Of a DNA stretch of 40,217 bases, positions 24,945-32,996 are shown in pieces. The notes beneath the pieces are model-generated. The model had not been told where the DNA came from. It was given only the letters and a program-made list of their open reading frames with translations, and ran no database searches. Each line of letters opens with the position of its first letter. Positions within the stretch are counted from its first letter, which is position 1. The DNA is taken from contig JADGBR010000006.1 of assembly GCA_015231405.1 (NCBI GenBank), positions 1 to 40,217 on the forward strand. The letters run 5' to 3'. This DNA comes from Candidatus Omnitrophota bacterium. GTDB taxonomy: Bacteria > Omnitrophota > Gorgyraeia > Tantalellales > Tantalellaceae. A program made the position numbers and the translations under genes.

Positions 24945-26870
24945 TTACGTACATACGACAAGCACCGTAATATCATCATGCTGCGGCGCTTTCCCCTCGA
25001 ATTCACTAACTTTTTTATGTATCTCGTCCACTATTGCCGCGGCGGTTTTGCCTCTCATCGCTTTGACCAGGTTCTCGAGTCGTTGATCGGTGAACATATC
25101 CCCTTTCATATTCATCGCCTCGGTAACGCCGTCGGTATAGAGGACGAACACGCATCCGGGCTCTACAGGCATAGTGGAACCCGAAAAACCGCATTCCATA
25201 AGGCCGAGCGGCATACCCTCCGATGAATCGATCCAGTGGGCCGCTCCGTCACGATCGATATAAAGCATCGGATTATGTCCCCCGGCAGCGTAGCTCAGAG
25301 TCTTTCCCACGGTATCGAAAACAGCGTAGGAAAGAGTTACAAAAAGATTGCTCGCGTTCTCCCTGACCAGGTTGTTGTTCATGGTCGTAAGCGTTTTAAC
25401 GGTGTCCTCGTCCTCGAATGTCTTAAAAAGACTTACTACCTTGGCCATGAATAACGCCGCCGGGACGCCTTTACCCGAAACGTCACCCAGCATCACGCCA
25501 ATTTTCGTATCGTCGATCTGGATTATATCGTAAAGATCGCCGCCTACCTGCCGCGCCGTTACCATTTTAGCGCTGATATCGAGCCCTCCGACGGACGGTA
25601 TCTCCGTGGGAAGAAAACTTCTCTGTATGTCCTTGGCGATATCCAGCTCTTTTTCGAGGACCTCTCTCCTTCTTATCTCGATCAGATATTTTATAAAAGT
25701 AAAAACAATGTAAACGCCAGAGATGGATATGACGGGATAAAAAACGTCTATCCACAGCCCCGCCAGCCAGAATATAAGCATCGAAAGGACGAGGTACGAC
25801 CCGATCACGCCGACGATCGAGATCAAAGCGTACCTTTTAGGCGCCCTGTAAGTGATGAACCCGGTCAGTGTCCAAAAAAGAAGAAGGACCATGAGATTCC
25901 ATATCTTTCCCAGGCGCCTTATGAATTCGTTCTTCATGATACTGTTATATACGCTCGCGTGAACGCCTACCCCAGGGTACAGGCGTTCCATCGGGGAAGG
26001 ATGAGCGTCCGGAGTGGCCGCGGCCGTGAACCCTATGAAACACACGGCGTTCTTCAATTCCTTAAGATCGACGACAGGCTCCGCCCCGGTCAGGTTAGCG
26101 AGATAAGACTGCAGGATATCCACGTAAGCGTAATGACGAAAAGCCTTGCTCCAGACATCCGGATAGTTCACGAGCATCGTGGATTTATCGTCAAGCGGGA
26201 TAATGAGGTCTTTCGCGGCCACGATCTTCTTCTCGGGATATATCTTTAACGAGTCAAAATCTATGCCCTTTTCTTCCAGCGCGATCCGCAAGGTAAGATG
26301 CGGGAAGAACTTGCCGTCGCATTCCACGAAAGGAATGATCCTTCGAACTTTTCCGTCGATATCCGGCTGGACGTTAATATACCCGACGTGGGTAACTCCG
26401 TCCACCGTGCAGGCTTCCTTGAATGTATCTATGAGCGGCGCCAGATATCCGACTGCTTTGTAATAAGGGTTTTTGGTGTCTTCGAGGTCAATATCGAAAA
26501 CATAGGGCATATAAACGTTGGGGCTGGACTTTATATCGTCGGCGAATAATTTATCCTCGGGGCCGTTCTCGCTGAAAAAGATATCGAATATTATGTACTT
26601 TGCGCCCGCGCTCGAGAGAGCCTTGACAAGTAGCCCGTGATATTTCCTGGGGATGGGCCATTCCCCCAGCTGCTTCAAGGTCTCGTCCCCTATGTGGATA
26701 ATGACAAGGTCCTTGTCGAAACTCCTGGGAGGCCGCTCTTTAAACCTTATATCCAGGGTGGAAAGCTCGAACTGGTCCAATATTCTAAAATACGAAGGAG
26801 CGAGGAATATAGCCGCCACTATAACGATCAATAATGGTTTTACCGCTTTTTTAAAATTTATTTTGGTCAT
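24945..26870 (-). CDS. CHASE2-domain PP2C (SpoIIE/RsbU-type) serine phosphatase
   Basis: The 641-residue inner-membrane sensor phosphatase begins with a membrane helix (about 11-28). A periplasmic CHASE2 domain follows (about 30-318, with DIRFKERPPR, WPIPRKYHGLLV and IIFDIFF), then three membrane helices (about 325-395). A short coiled coil leads to a SpoIIE-type PP2C domain (about 415-641). Metal-binding signatures are QVGGDLYD (441-448), GDVSGKGVPAALFM (from 462), YTDGVTEAMN (from 578) and QHDDITVLVV (from 630). Such phosphatases remove phosphate from STAS antagonists in partner switching, and a STAS protein and kinase lie upstream in the same run. The start is five bases after the barrel gene. 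The signal sensed is unknown. Confidence 0.93.
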   Translation of the reverse strand: MTKINFKKAVKPLLIVIVAAIFLAPSYFRILDQFELSTLDIRFKERPPRSFDKDLVIIHIGDETLKQLGEWPIPRKYHGLLVKALSSAGAKYIIFDIFFSENGPEDKLFADDIKSSPNVYMPYVFDIDLEDTKNPYYKAVGYLAPLIDTFKEACTVDGVTHVGYINVQPDIDGKVRRIIPFVECDGKFFPHLTLRIALEEKGIDFDSLKIYPEKKIVAAKDLIIPLDDKSTMLVNYPDVWSKAFRHYAYVDILQSYLANLTGAEPVVDLKELKNAVCFIGFTAAATPDAHPSPMERLYPGVGVHASVYNSIMKNEFIRRLGKIWNLMVLLLFWTLTGFITYRAPKRYALISIVGVIGSYLVLSMLIFWLAGLWIDVFYPVISISGVYIVFTFIKYLIEIRRREVLEKELDIAKDIQRSFLPTEIPSVGGLDISAKMVTARQVGGDLYDIIQIDDTKIGVMLGDVSGKGVPAALFMAKVVSLFKTFEDEDTVKTLTTMNNNLVRENASNLFVTLSYAVFDTVGKTLSYAAGGHNPMLYIDRDGAAHWIDSSEGMPLGLMECGFSGSTMPVEPGCVFVLYTDGVTEAMNMKGDMFTDQRLENLVKAMRGKTAAAIVDEIHKKVSEFEGKAPQHDDITVLVVCT

Positions 26871-26875
26871 TGTGG

Positions 26876-27916
26876 TCAGAACTCAAAATACATCCCTGAA
26901 GAGACGACCAAACCGGAGTATTTATAGAACGGGTCATTCGGATAGTTCTCTTTATAGGAAAAAGAGATGTTCACCGACACTGACCGCGTAAGGTTGTAAT
27001 AACATGATCCGGTATATGTCAGAGTGTTCTCTGTCACCGTCTTGTCGTCGTTGTCTGTCGCTCGCCTGTCGTCGAAACTCCGCAACTTCGAAATGAATTC
27101 ACCGTGGACATAGAATTTTTCAGTGAAATAATGGGTGAACGATGGTTTTATCCCATATGAAGAAGAATCATAATAATCCTGGTACATGTCGTTGGAATCG
27201 TTGACCGAAACAACATTGGCCAACTTGAGCATTGTGGCACCCCCGAGAGAACAACCTATCGTGTAATCCGCCTCGTTCACGATATCAGACCGGTCAGAGT
27301 TCCCCATCGCCCCATCGCTCATATACGCTTTTGAATCAGGATAATGCCTGGATACGCTCTTATAACCCGCCTCATGGTAGACCCCTTCCGCTACATACTG
27401 GCGGACGCTGGGCCTTACCTCAAAAGCCAGGTAATCGTTCTCTTTGTAATTCGGATATTTCAGGTAGTCGAACGAGCAATCCAGGCTAAAATAAGTATTC
27501 TCGGCAAATTGCCATCTGAAACCCGCGTAAGGCATCACATCCAGGATATTGTTCCTGTTATATTTGAGATACAACGTGTCAAAAAGATCCACTCCGAACT
27601 CGAGAGAAAGATCGTCACAGACCTGATATTCGGCCGGAACGGAAAATATATTCTGAAAAAAACCGTCTTTAAATCTGCTCGGTGAGAGTTCGACGTTATT
27701 GTCATAGCCCGCCTGTATATCCACCGATGGGACGATAGAGAACTTATCACCTCTCGGATCATCGGCCGGTTGGACTTGAATAGGCCTAGGCTGGTCCAGG
27801 GATGGATATTTATCCTGGGTATTGTCATCCAGAGAAAAAAGACATGGCGCCAAATAAAGGATACCTATCGCGAAATACAAAAAAAAATATCCAACTCTCC
27901 GAATTTTTCTATTCAC
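26876..27916 (-). CDS. Outer-membrane beta-barrel protein
   Basis: The 346-residue protein has a signal peptide (about 1-28, GYFFLYFAIGILYLAPCLFS) and a Pro-rich stretch. Alternating beta strands follow to the end (SIVPSVDIQAGYDNNVEL, and further YSLD/VSVNISFSYKE strands). It ends in YFEF, the C-terminal aromatic signal for BAM-dependent insertion. The start is GTG at 27916, with GGAGG seven bases upstream; the longer frame to 28084 overlaps the FecR gene and lacks a signal peptide. It resembles barrel proteins often found beside FecR-domain genes. It lies between FecR and the CHASE2 phosphatase, which suggests a shared envelope-sensing unit. Confidence 0.82.
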   Translation of the reverse strand: MNRKIRRVGYFFLYFAIGILYLAPCLFSLDDNTQDKYPSLDQPRPIQVQPADDPRGDKFSIVPSVDIQAGYDNNVELSPSRFKDGFFQNIFSVPAEYQVCDDLSLEFGVDLFDTLYLKYNRNNILDVMPYAGFRWQFAENTYFSLDCSFDYLKYPNYKENDYLAFEVRPSVRQYVAEGVYHEAGYKSVSRHYPDSKAYMSDGAMGNSDRSDIVNEADYTIGCSLGGATMLKLANVVSVNDSNDMYQDYYDSSSYGIKPSFTHYFTEKFYVHGEFISKLRSFDDRRATDNDDKTVTENTLTYTGSCYYNLTRSVSVNISFSYKENYPNDPFYKYSGLVVSSGMYFEF

Positions 27917-27953
27917 CTTTGTGCCTCCGAAAGCCCTGGCGCGAAGAGGATAA

Positions 27954-28799
27954 TTAGTAGTGCTCATTCCTGCCCGGACTTTGGCGGTCCCTGCGGTCCG
28001 CCGATCTTTTTTCGTCAGATTTCCTATCCCTGAGCCCGGAATCTTTTTTGTCGGCCATAGTCTCTCTCTTGTCAAAACTCTCACCTATCGCGTTCGGACC
28101 GCCGTTAGAAGCACCCATTGAACCAGTCTTTCGCCGTTCTTTCTCTGTCCCATCTTTTTTCGCGGTTTCAAGCACATCCTTCAGCTTTTCCTTCATTCGG
28201 TCAAAACGCTCGGACGACATTTTTAAAGCAGCTCCGGGCCCGCCTCCCCTTTCAGTCCTTCGCTCGAACCCCGGACTTACCCATGTTTTATCCTCCATGA
28301 CCGACCCGTCGCTATTTATCCCCTGGACAAAAACATTATCGCGAATACCGGATACTTCGGTCCTTTTCCCGTCAGTATACGTCCTCCAGGCAGTCCCTCT
28401 CGCTCCTGCCACGGCGCACGGGGTCTTAATGACGAACCCGCCCCTTTTACTCGCTCCGGTAACCGATAAGTACAGCTCCCCGCTTATCAGATCGAACTTA
28501 TTCTTTTTGTCCATGACTATGACAAGGTCGCTGTTTTCGTCGACCCTGGCGGTCGAGTCAGCTTTCTTATCCATGTTCATCTGGATGAACGCTCCGGCTC
28601 CCGTGATCACTCTGTCACCCGGGTCAAGCGTCATCCCTTTCTCGGGCAGGCTCTCTTTGGTCCCTTGTGAGCGGATAAGTTTAACGTCACCCCCGAAAGC
28701 AATGATGGCGGGCCCGGTCACGGCAAAGGAGATACATGCTCCGCATGACAAGAACAAAAACAATAAAAACGCTATTACTTTACCTCTGGCCGAGAACAT
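27954..28799 (-). CDS. Exported FecR-domain protein
   Basis: The 281-residue protein has a signal peptide (about 1-26; SCGAC may be a lipobox but this is unsure). A FecR domain lies at about 55-165, with GMTLDPGDRVITGAGAFIQM, LISGELYLSV and the hallmark VIKTPCAVAGARGTAW split over about 123-138. The C-terminal 80 residues are highly charged and low in complexity (Lys, Arg, Asp, Gly), probably disordered. FecR domains of this stand-alone type bind or sense in the periplasm rather than acting as classical sigma-factor regulators. GGGAGAG supports the start, three bases after the mlaD stop. Confidence 0.87.
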   Translation of the reverse strand: MFSARGKVIAFLLFLFLSCGACISFAVTGPAIIAFGGDVKLIRSQGTKESLPEKGMTLDPGDRVITGAGAFIQMNMDKKADSTARVDENSDLVIVMDKKNKFDLISGELYLSVTGASKRGGFVIKTPCAVAGARGTAWRTYTDGKRTEVSGIRDNVFVQGINSDGSVMEDKTWVSPGFERRTERGGGPGAALKMSSERFDRMKEKLKDVLETAKKDGTEKERRKTGSMGASNGGPNAIGESFDKRETMADKKDSGLRDRKSDEKRSADRRDRQSPGRNEHY

Positions 28800-28802
28800 C
28801 CG

Positions 28803-29441
28803 TTACTCTCCCTTAAAAAGCAGTTTCCATGGATGCTTCTTCACGTCCTCGCTGAACTCCTTAAAATTGACCGATATCCCCTCGAGGTTCTTGATAGTTC
28901 TTTCGATGCCGCCCCTGTTGTCCGTCACGACCCCGTTGACATTCCCTACCAACCCGTTGAGGTTAACAGCGAGGGTCTTGAATTCCTTAAGGGTGCCGTC
29001 AAGGGTTCCGGCTATCGCGTCCGCTTTCTTGAAAAGTTCTCTCATCTGTATCGGCTCCTCGCTCCCTATCACTTCGCCGGGTTTAAGGAATTCCGGCAGG
29101 GTGCCAGCGGTTATCCCTATGTAGGCGTCTCCGACAAAGCCCGCGGTGCCTATATAGGCTATCGAGTCCTTCCTGACCTTCGCGGTCTCATCCAATGACA
29201 GAACACACTCGACAAGCGTCTTATCATTATCGTAAACGTACTTCATAGAAATAAGACGGCCGGACTGCATGCCGGTAAGCTTGACCACCGCGTCCTTTTT
29301 GAGATCACCGGCGTATGTGAAATATGTCTTCAATTCGTAAGGCTCAGCCTGGACGGTTGTGGTCTTATACAGGAAATAGAACGAAAGCCCCACCCCAGCC
29401 AGTATCACAATCCCCGCCTTGAACTCGTTAGGTATCCTCAT
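28803..29441 (-). CDS. mlaD: MlaD-like MCE-domain lipid-transport protein
   Basis: The 212-residue protein has a single N-terminal membrane helix (about 9-26, IVILAGVGLSFYFLY) and an MCE domain (about 36-118, with GDLKKDAVVKLTGMQSGRL and AYIGTAGFVGDAYIGI). A helical C-terminal region follows. MlaD forms a hexameric ring that moves phospholipids between the inner-membrane ABC core and the periplasm. GGAGACGGGAA precedes the ATG. It lies downstream of mlaF, separated by a 24-bp perfect hairpin. No mlaC or mlaA is in the window. Confidence 0.93.
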   Translation of the reverse strand: MRIPNEFKAGIVILAGVGLSFYFLYKTTTVQAEPYELKTYFTYAGDLKKDAVVKLTGMQSGRLISMKYVYDNDKTLVECVLSLDETAKVRKDSIAYIGTAGFVGDAYIGITAGTLPEFLKPGEVIGSEEPIQMRELFKKADAIAGTLDGTLKEFKTLAVNLNGLVGNVNGVVTDNRGGIERTIKNLEGISVNFKEFSEDVKKHPWKLLFKGE

Positions 29442-29464
29442 TTCCCGTCTCCTTTTTTTTTAAT

Positions 29465-29525
29465 GGTGTCAGGCCTCCCCATTGGACAAAACAGAAAGAA
29501 ATGTCCAATGGGGAGGCCTGACACC
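29465..29525. repeat. Perfect 24-bp-arm hairpin between mlaF and mlaD
   Basis: Arms 29465-29488 and 29502-29525 (outer word GGTGTCAGG, inner TTGGACA) are perfect inverted copies over all 24 bases, with a 13-base A-rich loop. It sits five bases past the mlaF stop and just upstream of the mlaD ribosome-binding site. An A-run on one flank gives eight or more T on the minus strand only before the hairpin is complete on the plus reading, so it is not a textbook terminator for this operon. It looks like a REP-type mobile palindrome. Confidence 0.93.
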
Positions 29526-29530
29526 TCTAC

Positions 29531-30346
29531 TCACTTGGTCAACTGTTCCAGATAATCGTCCTTCTCCTGGAAGAACCGTATCGGCCCATCAAAACTTCCC
29601 TGTATGAACTGCTGGACTATCCCGTTAGGGGACTTCCGTATCTCGTCGGGAGTGCCTATCTGAAGGACTTTACCTTCGTAAAGCATGGCTATCCTGTCAG
29701 CGATGTTCATAACGCTTTTCATGTCGTGGGTAACGACGACGCTGGCGATCTGCAGTTTTTTCGAAAGATCCAGGATCAGTTTGTCGATGACGGAAGACAT
29801 TATTGGGTCAAGCCCGGCCGTCGGCTCGTCGTAGAAAACCACCTGCGGGTCCATCGCTATGGCCCTGGCTATACCCACCCTTTTTTTCATGCCTCCCGAT
29901 ATCTCGCTCGGATAAAGGTCCTCAAATCCCCTTAGGCCCACAAGCTCGAGCTTCATCTTGACCATTATATCTATAACACTTTTCCCCAGTTTCGTATGCT
30001 CCCTTAAAGGCAGGCTGACGTTCTCCCCGACCGTCATGGAATCGAAAAGTGCCGAGGACTGGAACGACATACCTATCTTCTTCCGGACCCCGTCAAGTTC
30101 TGCCCCGTCAAGTTTCGTTATATCCGTACCCAGAAGACTGACCCGTCCTGAAGTGGGTTTCAGGTTACCTATGATATGCCTGAGAAGAGTGCTTTTCCCG
30201 CACCCTGAGCCTCCCATGATAACAAAGGTCTCGCCTTTGTAGATCTTCATGGTTATCCCGTTAAGGACCACCCTGTCACCGAATTTCCTGACAAGGTCCT
30301 CAACGGCTACGATGACCTCCCGCGCTTCCTGTTTACTATTTTCCAT
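29531..30346 (-). CDS. mlaF: MlaF-like ABC transporter ATP-binding protein
   Basis: The 271-residue ATPase has Walker A GGSGCGKST, Q-loop SFQSSALFDSMTV, and the ABC signature SGGMKKRVGIARA. Walker B is VVFYDEPTAGLDP, and the H-loop is VVTHD. The SGGMKKR form and the 'FQ..ALFDS' Q-loop are typical of the Mla/MCE lipid-transport ATPases. It powers the MlaE permease. GAGGGAG lies four bases before the ATG, and the gene follows mlaE after 16 bases. Confidence 0.96.
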   Translation of the reverse strand: MENSKQEAREVIVAVEDLVRKFGDRVVLNGITMKIYKGETFVIMGGSGCGKSTLLRHIIGNLKPTSGRVSLLGTDITKLDGAELDGVRKKIGMSFQSSALFDSMTVGENVSLPLREHTKLGKSVIDIMVKMKLELVGLRGFEDLYPSEISGGMKKRVGIARAIAMDPQVVFYDEPTAGLDPIMSSVIDKLILDLSKKLQIASVVVTHDMKSVMNIADRIAMLYEGKVLQIGTPDEIRKSPNGIVQQFIQGSFDGPIRFFQEKDDYLEQLTK

Positions 30347-30362
30347 TTTACTCCCTCAAATT

Positions 30363-31160
30363 TTACATCTGCGAGAAAAAGAAAATACCGGTGAACACAC
30401 AGTCCAGAACTATGATCATTATGAAACTGATCACAACGCTGGTAGTAGTAGATTTTCCGACCCCTTCCGCTCCGCCGGCTGTACCGAGACCTATATGACA
30501 CGATATCATCGATATCGCTATGGCGAAAGCGGAGCTTTTAACGAGCCCCGTATAAACGTCCTTCCACTTAAGGAACTCGAACGCGAACGTCATATACCTG
30601 TACATATCGATGTTAAGCGTGGTAACGGCGACAATGAGCCCGCCGATTATCCCCATAAAATCAGCTAGTAGCGTCAGGCAGGGCAGCATGATAAGTAATC
30701 CCAGGAACCTCGGTACAACGAGGAACCTCACCGGGTCCAGCGCAAGGGTCTCGAGCGCCTCTATCTGTTCGGACACTTTCATCGTCCCGAGCTCGGCCGC
30801 TATGGCGGAACCAACCCTCCCGGCGACTACAAGCGCCGAGAAGACCGGACCGAGCTCGCGGCACATGCTGATCGAGACCATAGGGGCGACATATATCACG
30901 GCCCCGAGCTGTTTGAGCTGGTAAGCGCTTTGCATAGCTATGACAATGCCCGTAAAAAGAGATATGAAGCCGACGATCACCACCGACTGTACGCCAGCGA
31001 ACACCAGCTGGTGGAAAATGCTCACGCGCCCGGCGGTCTTACCCCTGAAAGGCCCTGAGATCATCCACCATATTGTATTGTAAAAAAGCGCGAGTATATC
31101 GTTGAATTCCTTCATGAATGAAAGGAATAATCTTCCTGTTAAAGATACGGGATTGGCCAT
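30363..31160 (-). CDS. mlaE: MlaE-like phospholipid ABC permease
   Basis: The 265-residue integral membrane protein has the MlaE/TrbA-like permease pattern: FAGVQSVVIVGFISLFTG, then AMQSAYQLKQLGA. MCRELGPVFSALVVAGRVGSA is split over about 108-128 and is followed by AIAAELGTMKVSEQIEALE, the most conserved part of the family. Five to six membrane helices are expected. With MlaF and MlaD it forms the inner-membrane complex for phospholipid traffic. The gene follows the STAS gene by 26 bases. Confidence 0.95.
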   Translation of the reverse strand: MANPVSLTGRLFLSFMKEFNDILALFYNTIWWMISGPFRGKTAGRVSIFHQLVFAGVQSVVIVGFISLFTGIVIAMQSAYQLKQLGAVIYVAPMVSISMCRELGPVFSALVVAGRVGSAIAAELGTMKVSEQIEALETLALDPVRFLVVPRFLGLLIMLPCLTLLADFMGIIGGLIVAVTTLNIDMYRYMTFAFEFLKWKDVYTGLVKSSAFAIAISMISCHIGLGTAGGAEGVGKSTTTSVVISFIMIIVLDCVFTGIFFFSQM

Positions 31161-31186
31161 AGAACCGCCCTTTGTGGTTAGTTGTA

Positions 31187-31519
31187 TTAAAACGAGCCCA
31201 GCGCCTGGGACTCGCTGTCTGAAATATCAAAAAGCTTATCCAGCTTCGTTATCTCAAAAAGGCCCTTGACCTTGCCGGACAGGTTGGAGAGCTTCAGCTT
31301 CCCGCCGTAGGCGCGCATTTTTTTAAGTATCTCGACCATCGTGGCCAGGCCTGACGAGTCGACGTATTCAACACGTTCGAGATTTATAAGGACCTTAGGA
31401 ACCTTTTCCTTAACCACTTTCTCGAACTTCTTCTTGAGCTCCGGGGAAGTATTTATGTCGATCACCCCATTGATCCGGCACGCCATGATGTCGTTCTTTG
31501 TTTCCATCGATACATCCAT
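31187..31519 (-). CDS. STAS-domain anti-sigma factor antagonist (SpoIIAA/RsbV-like, or MlaB)
   Basis: The 110-residue single-domain STAS protein carries YVDSSGLATMVEIL (about 57-70), whose Ser after Asp is the usual phosphorylation site in partner switching. CRINGVIDINTSPELKKKFE opens the domain. Two readings are possible. Its upstream neighbour is a HATPase kinase and a SpoIIE-type phosphatase lies in the same run, which favours SpoIIAA/RsbV. Its downstream neighbour is mlaE, and MlaB is also a small STAS subunit. The full phosphorylation motif favours the first; it could do both. GGGGTGG lies just before the ATG. Confidence 0.92.
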   Translation of the reverse strand: MDVSMETKNDIMACRINGVIDINTSPELKKKFEKVVKEKVPKVLINLERVEYVDSSGLATMVEILKKMRAYGGKLKLSNLSGKVKGLFEITKLDKLFDISDSESQALGSF

Positions 31520-31534
31520 TTTCCACCCCGCATC

Positions 31535-31945
31535 CTATTTTATTTTTTTTCTCATAAAAACCTTTCTTCCGCCATCGGAATATCTCACTTCATCCATCAT
31601 ATGCTTTATCAGATAAACGCCCCGCCCGCACTCCCTGAGAAGATTATCCCCCGCGGTAGGGTCCGGAAGTTTCTCCAGATCGAATCCCTCTCCTTCATCC
31701 TCTATCATAAGCCTCACATCTTTTTCCGAGATCTCTATCTCCACTTTCACTTTCTTGTCGGGACGTTCCCTGTTCCCGTGGACCATCGCGTTCCGGAGCG
31801 CCTCCTCGAATGAGAGCTGTATCTCGAAAACCGTTCCTTCCGCCACGCCTTTTTCCAAAAGAGCGCTTATAAGCCCGGCGCTGACTTCCTTGAGGCTGCC
31901 GGCGGTATTGTTCAATAAAAAACTGGTCTTTGTCCCGATATTCAT
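31535..31945 (-). CDS. HATPase_c anti-sigma-type serine kinase (RsbW/SpoIIAB-like)
   Basis: The 136-residue single-domain kinase of the GHKL fold has the N-box [15 protein letters not shown] (about 45-59), the G1 box IEDEGEGFD, and the G2 box [14 protein letters not shown]. These small proteins phosphorylate STAS antagonists and hold or release sigma factors or other targets. No sigma factor gene lies in the window. The ATG overlaps the accA stop as ATGA, and the STAS gene follows after 15 bases, so accA, kinase and antagonist are made together. Confidence 0.92.
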   Translation of the reverse strand: MNIGTKTSFLLNNTAGSLKEVSAGLISALLEKGVAEGTVFEIQLSFEEALRNAMVHGNRERPDKKVKVEIEISEKDVRLMIEDEGEGFDLEKLPDPTAGDNLLRECGRGVYLIKHMMDEVRYSDGGRKVFMRKKIK

Positions 31946-32895
31946 TCCTTAAAACTCCCCATTTTCCTGTACTTTTCGTATCTTTTCTTGATCAGGTCGC
32001 TTTCCTCAAGCGCCAGGAGTTCGTCCAGGTCGAACTTTATCTTTTCCTTGATTATGTCGGAGGCAAATTTTGGGTTCTTATGAGCACCTCCGAGCGGTTC
32101 CGGTATCACACCGTCGATTATTCCCAGGGTCAAAAGCTCTCCCGCCGTCAATTTCAGGGCTTCGGCCGCCGACGCTGCCTTTGTTCTGTCCTTCCAAAGT
32201 ATGGCCGCGCAGCCTTCCGGCGATATGACGGAATAATAAGCGTTCTCGAGAACATATATTCTATCCCCGACACCGATACCGAGCGCGCCTCCGGACCCGC
32301 CCTCCCCAATGACAAATATTATTATGGGTACCCTGAACCTGGCCATCTCACGAAGATTATACGCTATCGCCTCGGCCTGGCCGCGTTCTTCGGCGCCAAC
32401 GCCGGGATAAGCCCCGGGGGTGTCAATGAAGGTCACTATCGGCATCCTGAATTTATGGGCTAATTCCATGACCCGGAGGGCTTTTCTGTAACCTTCCGGA
32501 TGTGCGCACCCGAAGTTCCTCCTCAGGTTCTCTTTCGTGTCCCTGCCTTTCTGGTGGCCGATAACCGCTATACTCCTCCCGTCAAGTTTTGCGAAACCAG
32601 TTATGAGAGCCTTGTCGTCCGAAAAGGTCCTGTCGCCGTGTATCTCCATGAAATCCGTCATCAGCATCCCGACATAATCGAGAGTGTAAGGCCTTTCAGG
32701 ATGACGTGCGAGCTGAACCTTTTGCCACGCCGTCAGGTTACCGAAAACTTCCTTCCTGAGATGCTCTAGCCGCTGGGTAAGTTTATGTATCTCATCCGAA
32801 AGTTCTATCTCTTCCCTCAGCGTGAAATTCTTGAGCTCCTCGATCTTTTTTTCGAGCTCTATTATCGGTTTTTCGAAATCTAAGACTATTCCCAT
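31942..32895 (-). CDS. accA: Acetyl-CoA carboxylase carboxyltransferase subunit alpha
   Basis: The 317-residue subunit of the first committed enzyme of fatty-acid synthesis begins with the usual helical N-terminus ([17 protein letters not shown]). The carboxyltransferase core follows, with [53 protein letters not shown] and [16 protein letters not shown]. The [13 protein letters not shown] segment is also present. The length matches the family. AGGAA precedes the ATG. It opens the run that includes the Mla transporter and partner-switch genes; accD is not in the window. Confidence 0.98.
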   Translation of the reverse strand: MGIVLDFEKPIIELEKKIEELKNFTLREEIELSDEIHKLTQRLEHLRKEVFGNLTAWQKVQLARHPERPYTLDYVGMLMTDFMEIHGDRTFSDDKALITGFAKLDGRSIAVIGHQKGRDTKENLRRNFGCAHPEGYRKALRVMELAHKFRMPIVTFIDTPGAYPGVGAEERGQAEAIAYNLREMARFRVPIIIFVIGEGGSGGALGIGVGDRIYVLENAYYSVISPEGCAAILWKDRTKAASAAEALKLTAGELLTLGIIDGVIPEPLGGAHKNPKFASDIIKEKIKFDLDELLALEESDLIKKRYEKYRKMGSFKE

Positions 32896-32907
32896 GGTTT
32901 TCCTATA

Positions 32908-32987
32908 ACGTAGGACGTAGGACGTGGGACGTGGGACGAATCGTGCACTTAAACCACGCCCTACGTCTTACGTCCCGCGTCCTACGA
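32908..32987. repeat. 'ACGTAGG' word-repeat hairpin, copy 2
   Basis: Arms 32908-32932 and 32963-32987 are inverted copies matching at 20 of 25 positions, made of GTAGGAC and GTGGGAC words. The left arm is identical over 25 bases to the right arm of the copy at 14655-14679, read on the other strand. It fills the gap between the L,D-transpeptidase stop and accA. Confidence 0.9.
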
Positions 32988-32996
32988 ACATATTGT

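Noticed and set aside
24821-25006. 62-residue N-terminal extension of the phosphoglycerate mutase
   Set aside because: It translates two intergenic repeats (RQGYGGQA and ATGGTGC words) and overlaps the phosphatase gene; a strong ribosome-binding site and the family N-terminus are at 24820.
27917-28084. 56-residue N-terminal extension of the outer-membrane barrel protein
   Set aside because: It overlaps the FecR gene in another frame, lacks a signal peptide, and GGAGG seven bases before the GTG at 27916 marks the start.
28048-29124. 358-codon plus-strand ORF
   Set aside because: It is antisense to the FecR and mlaD genes; Ser/Pro/Leu-rich shadow translation.
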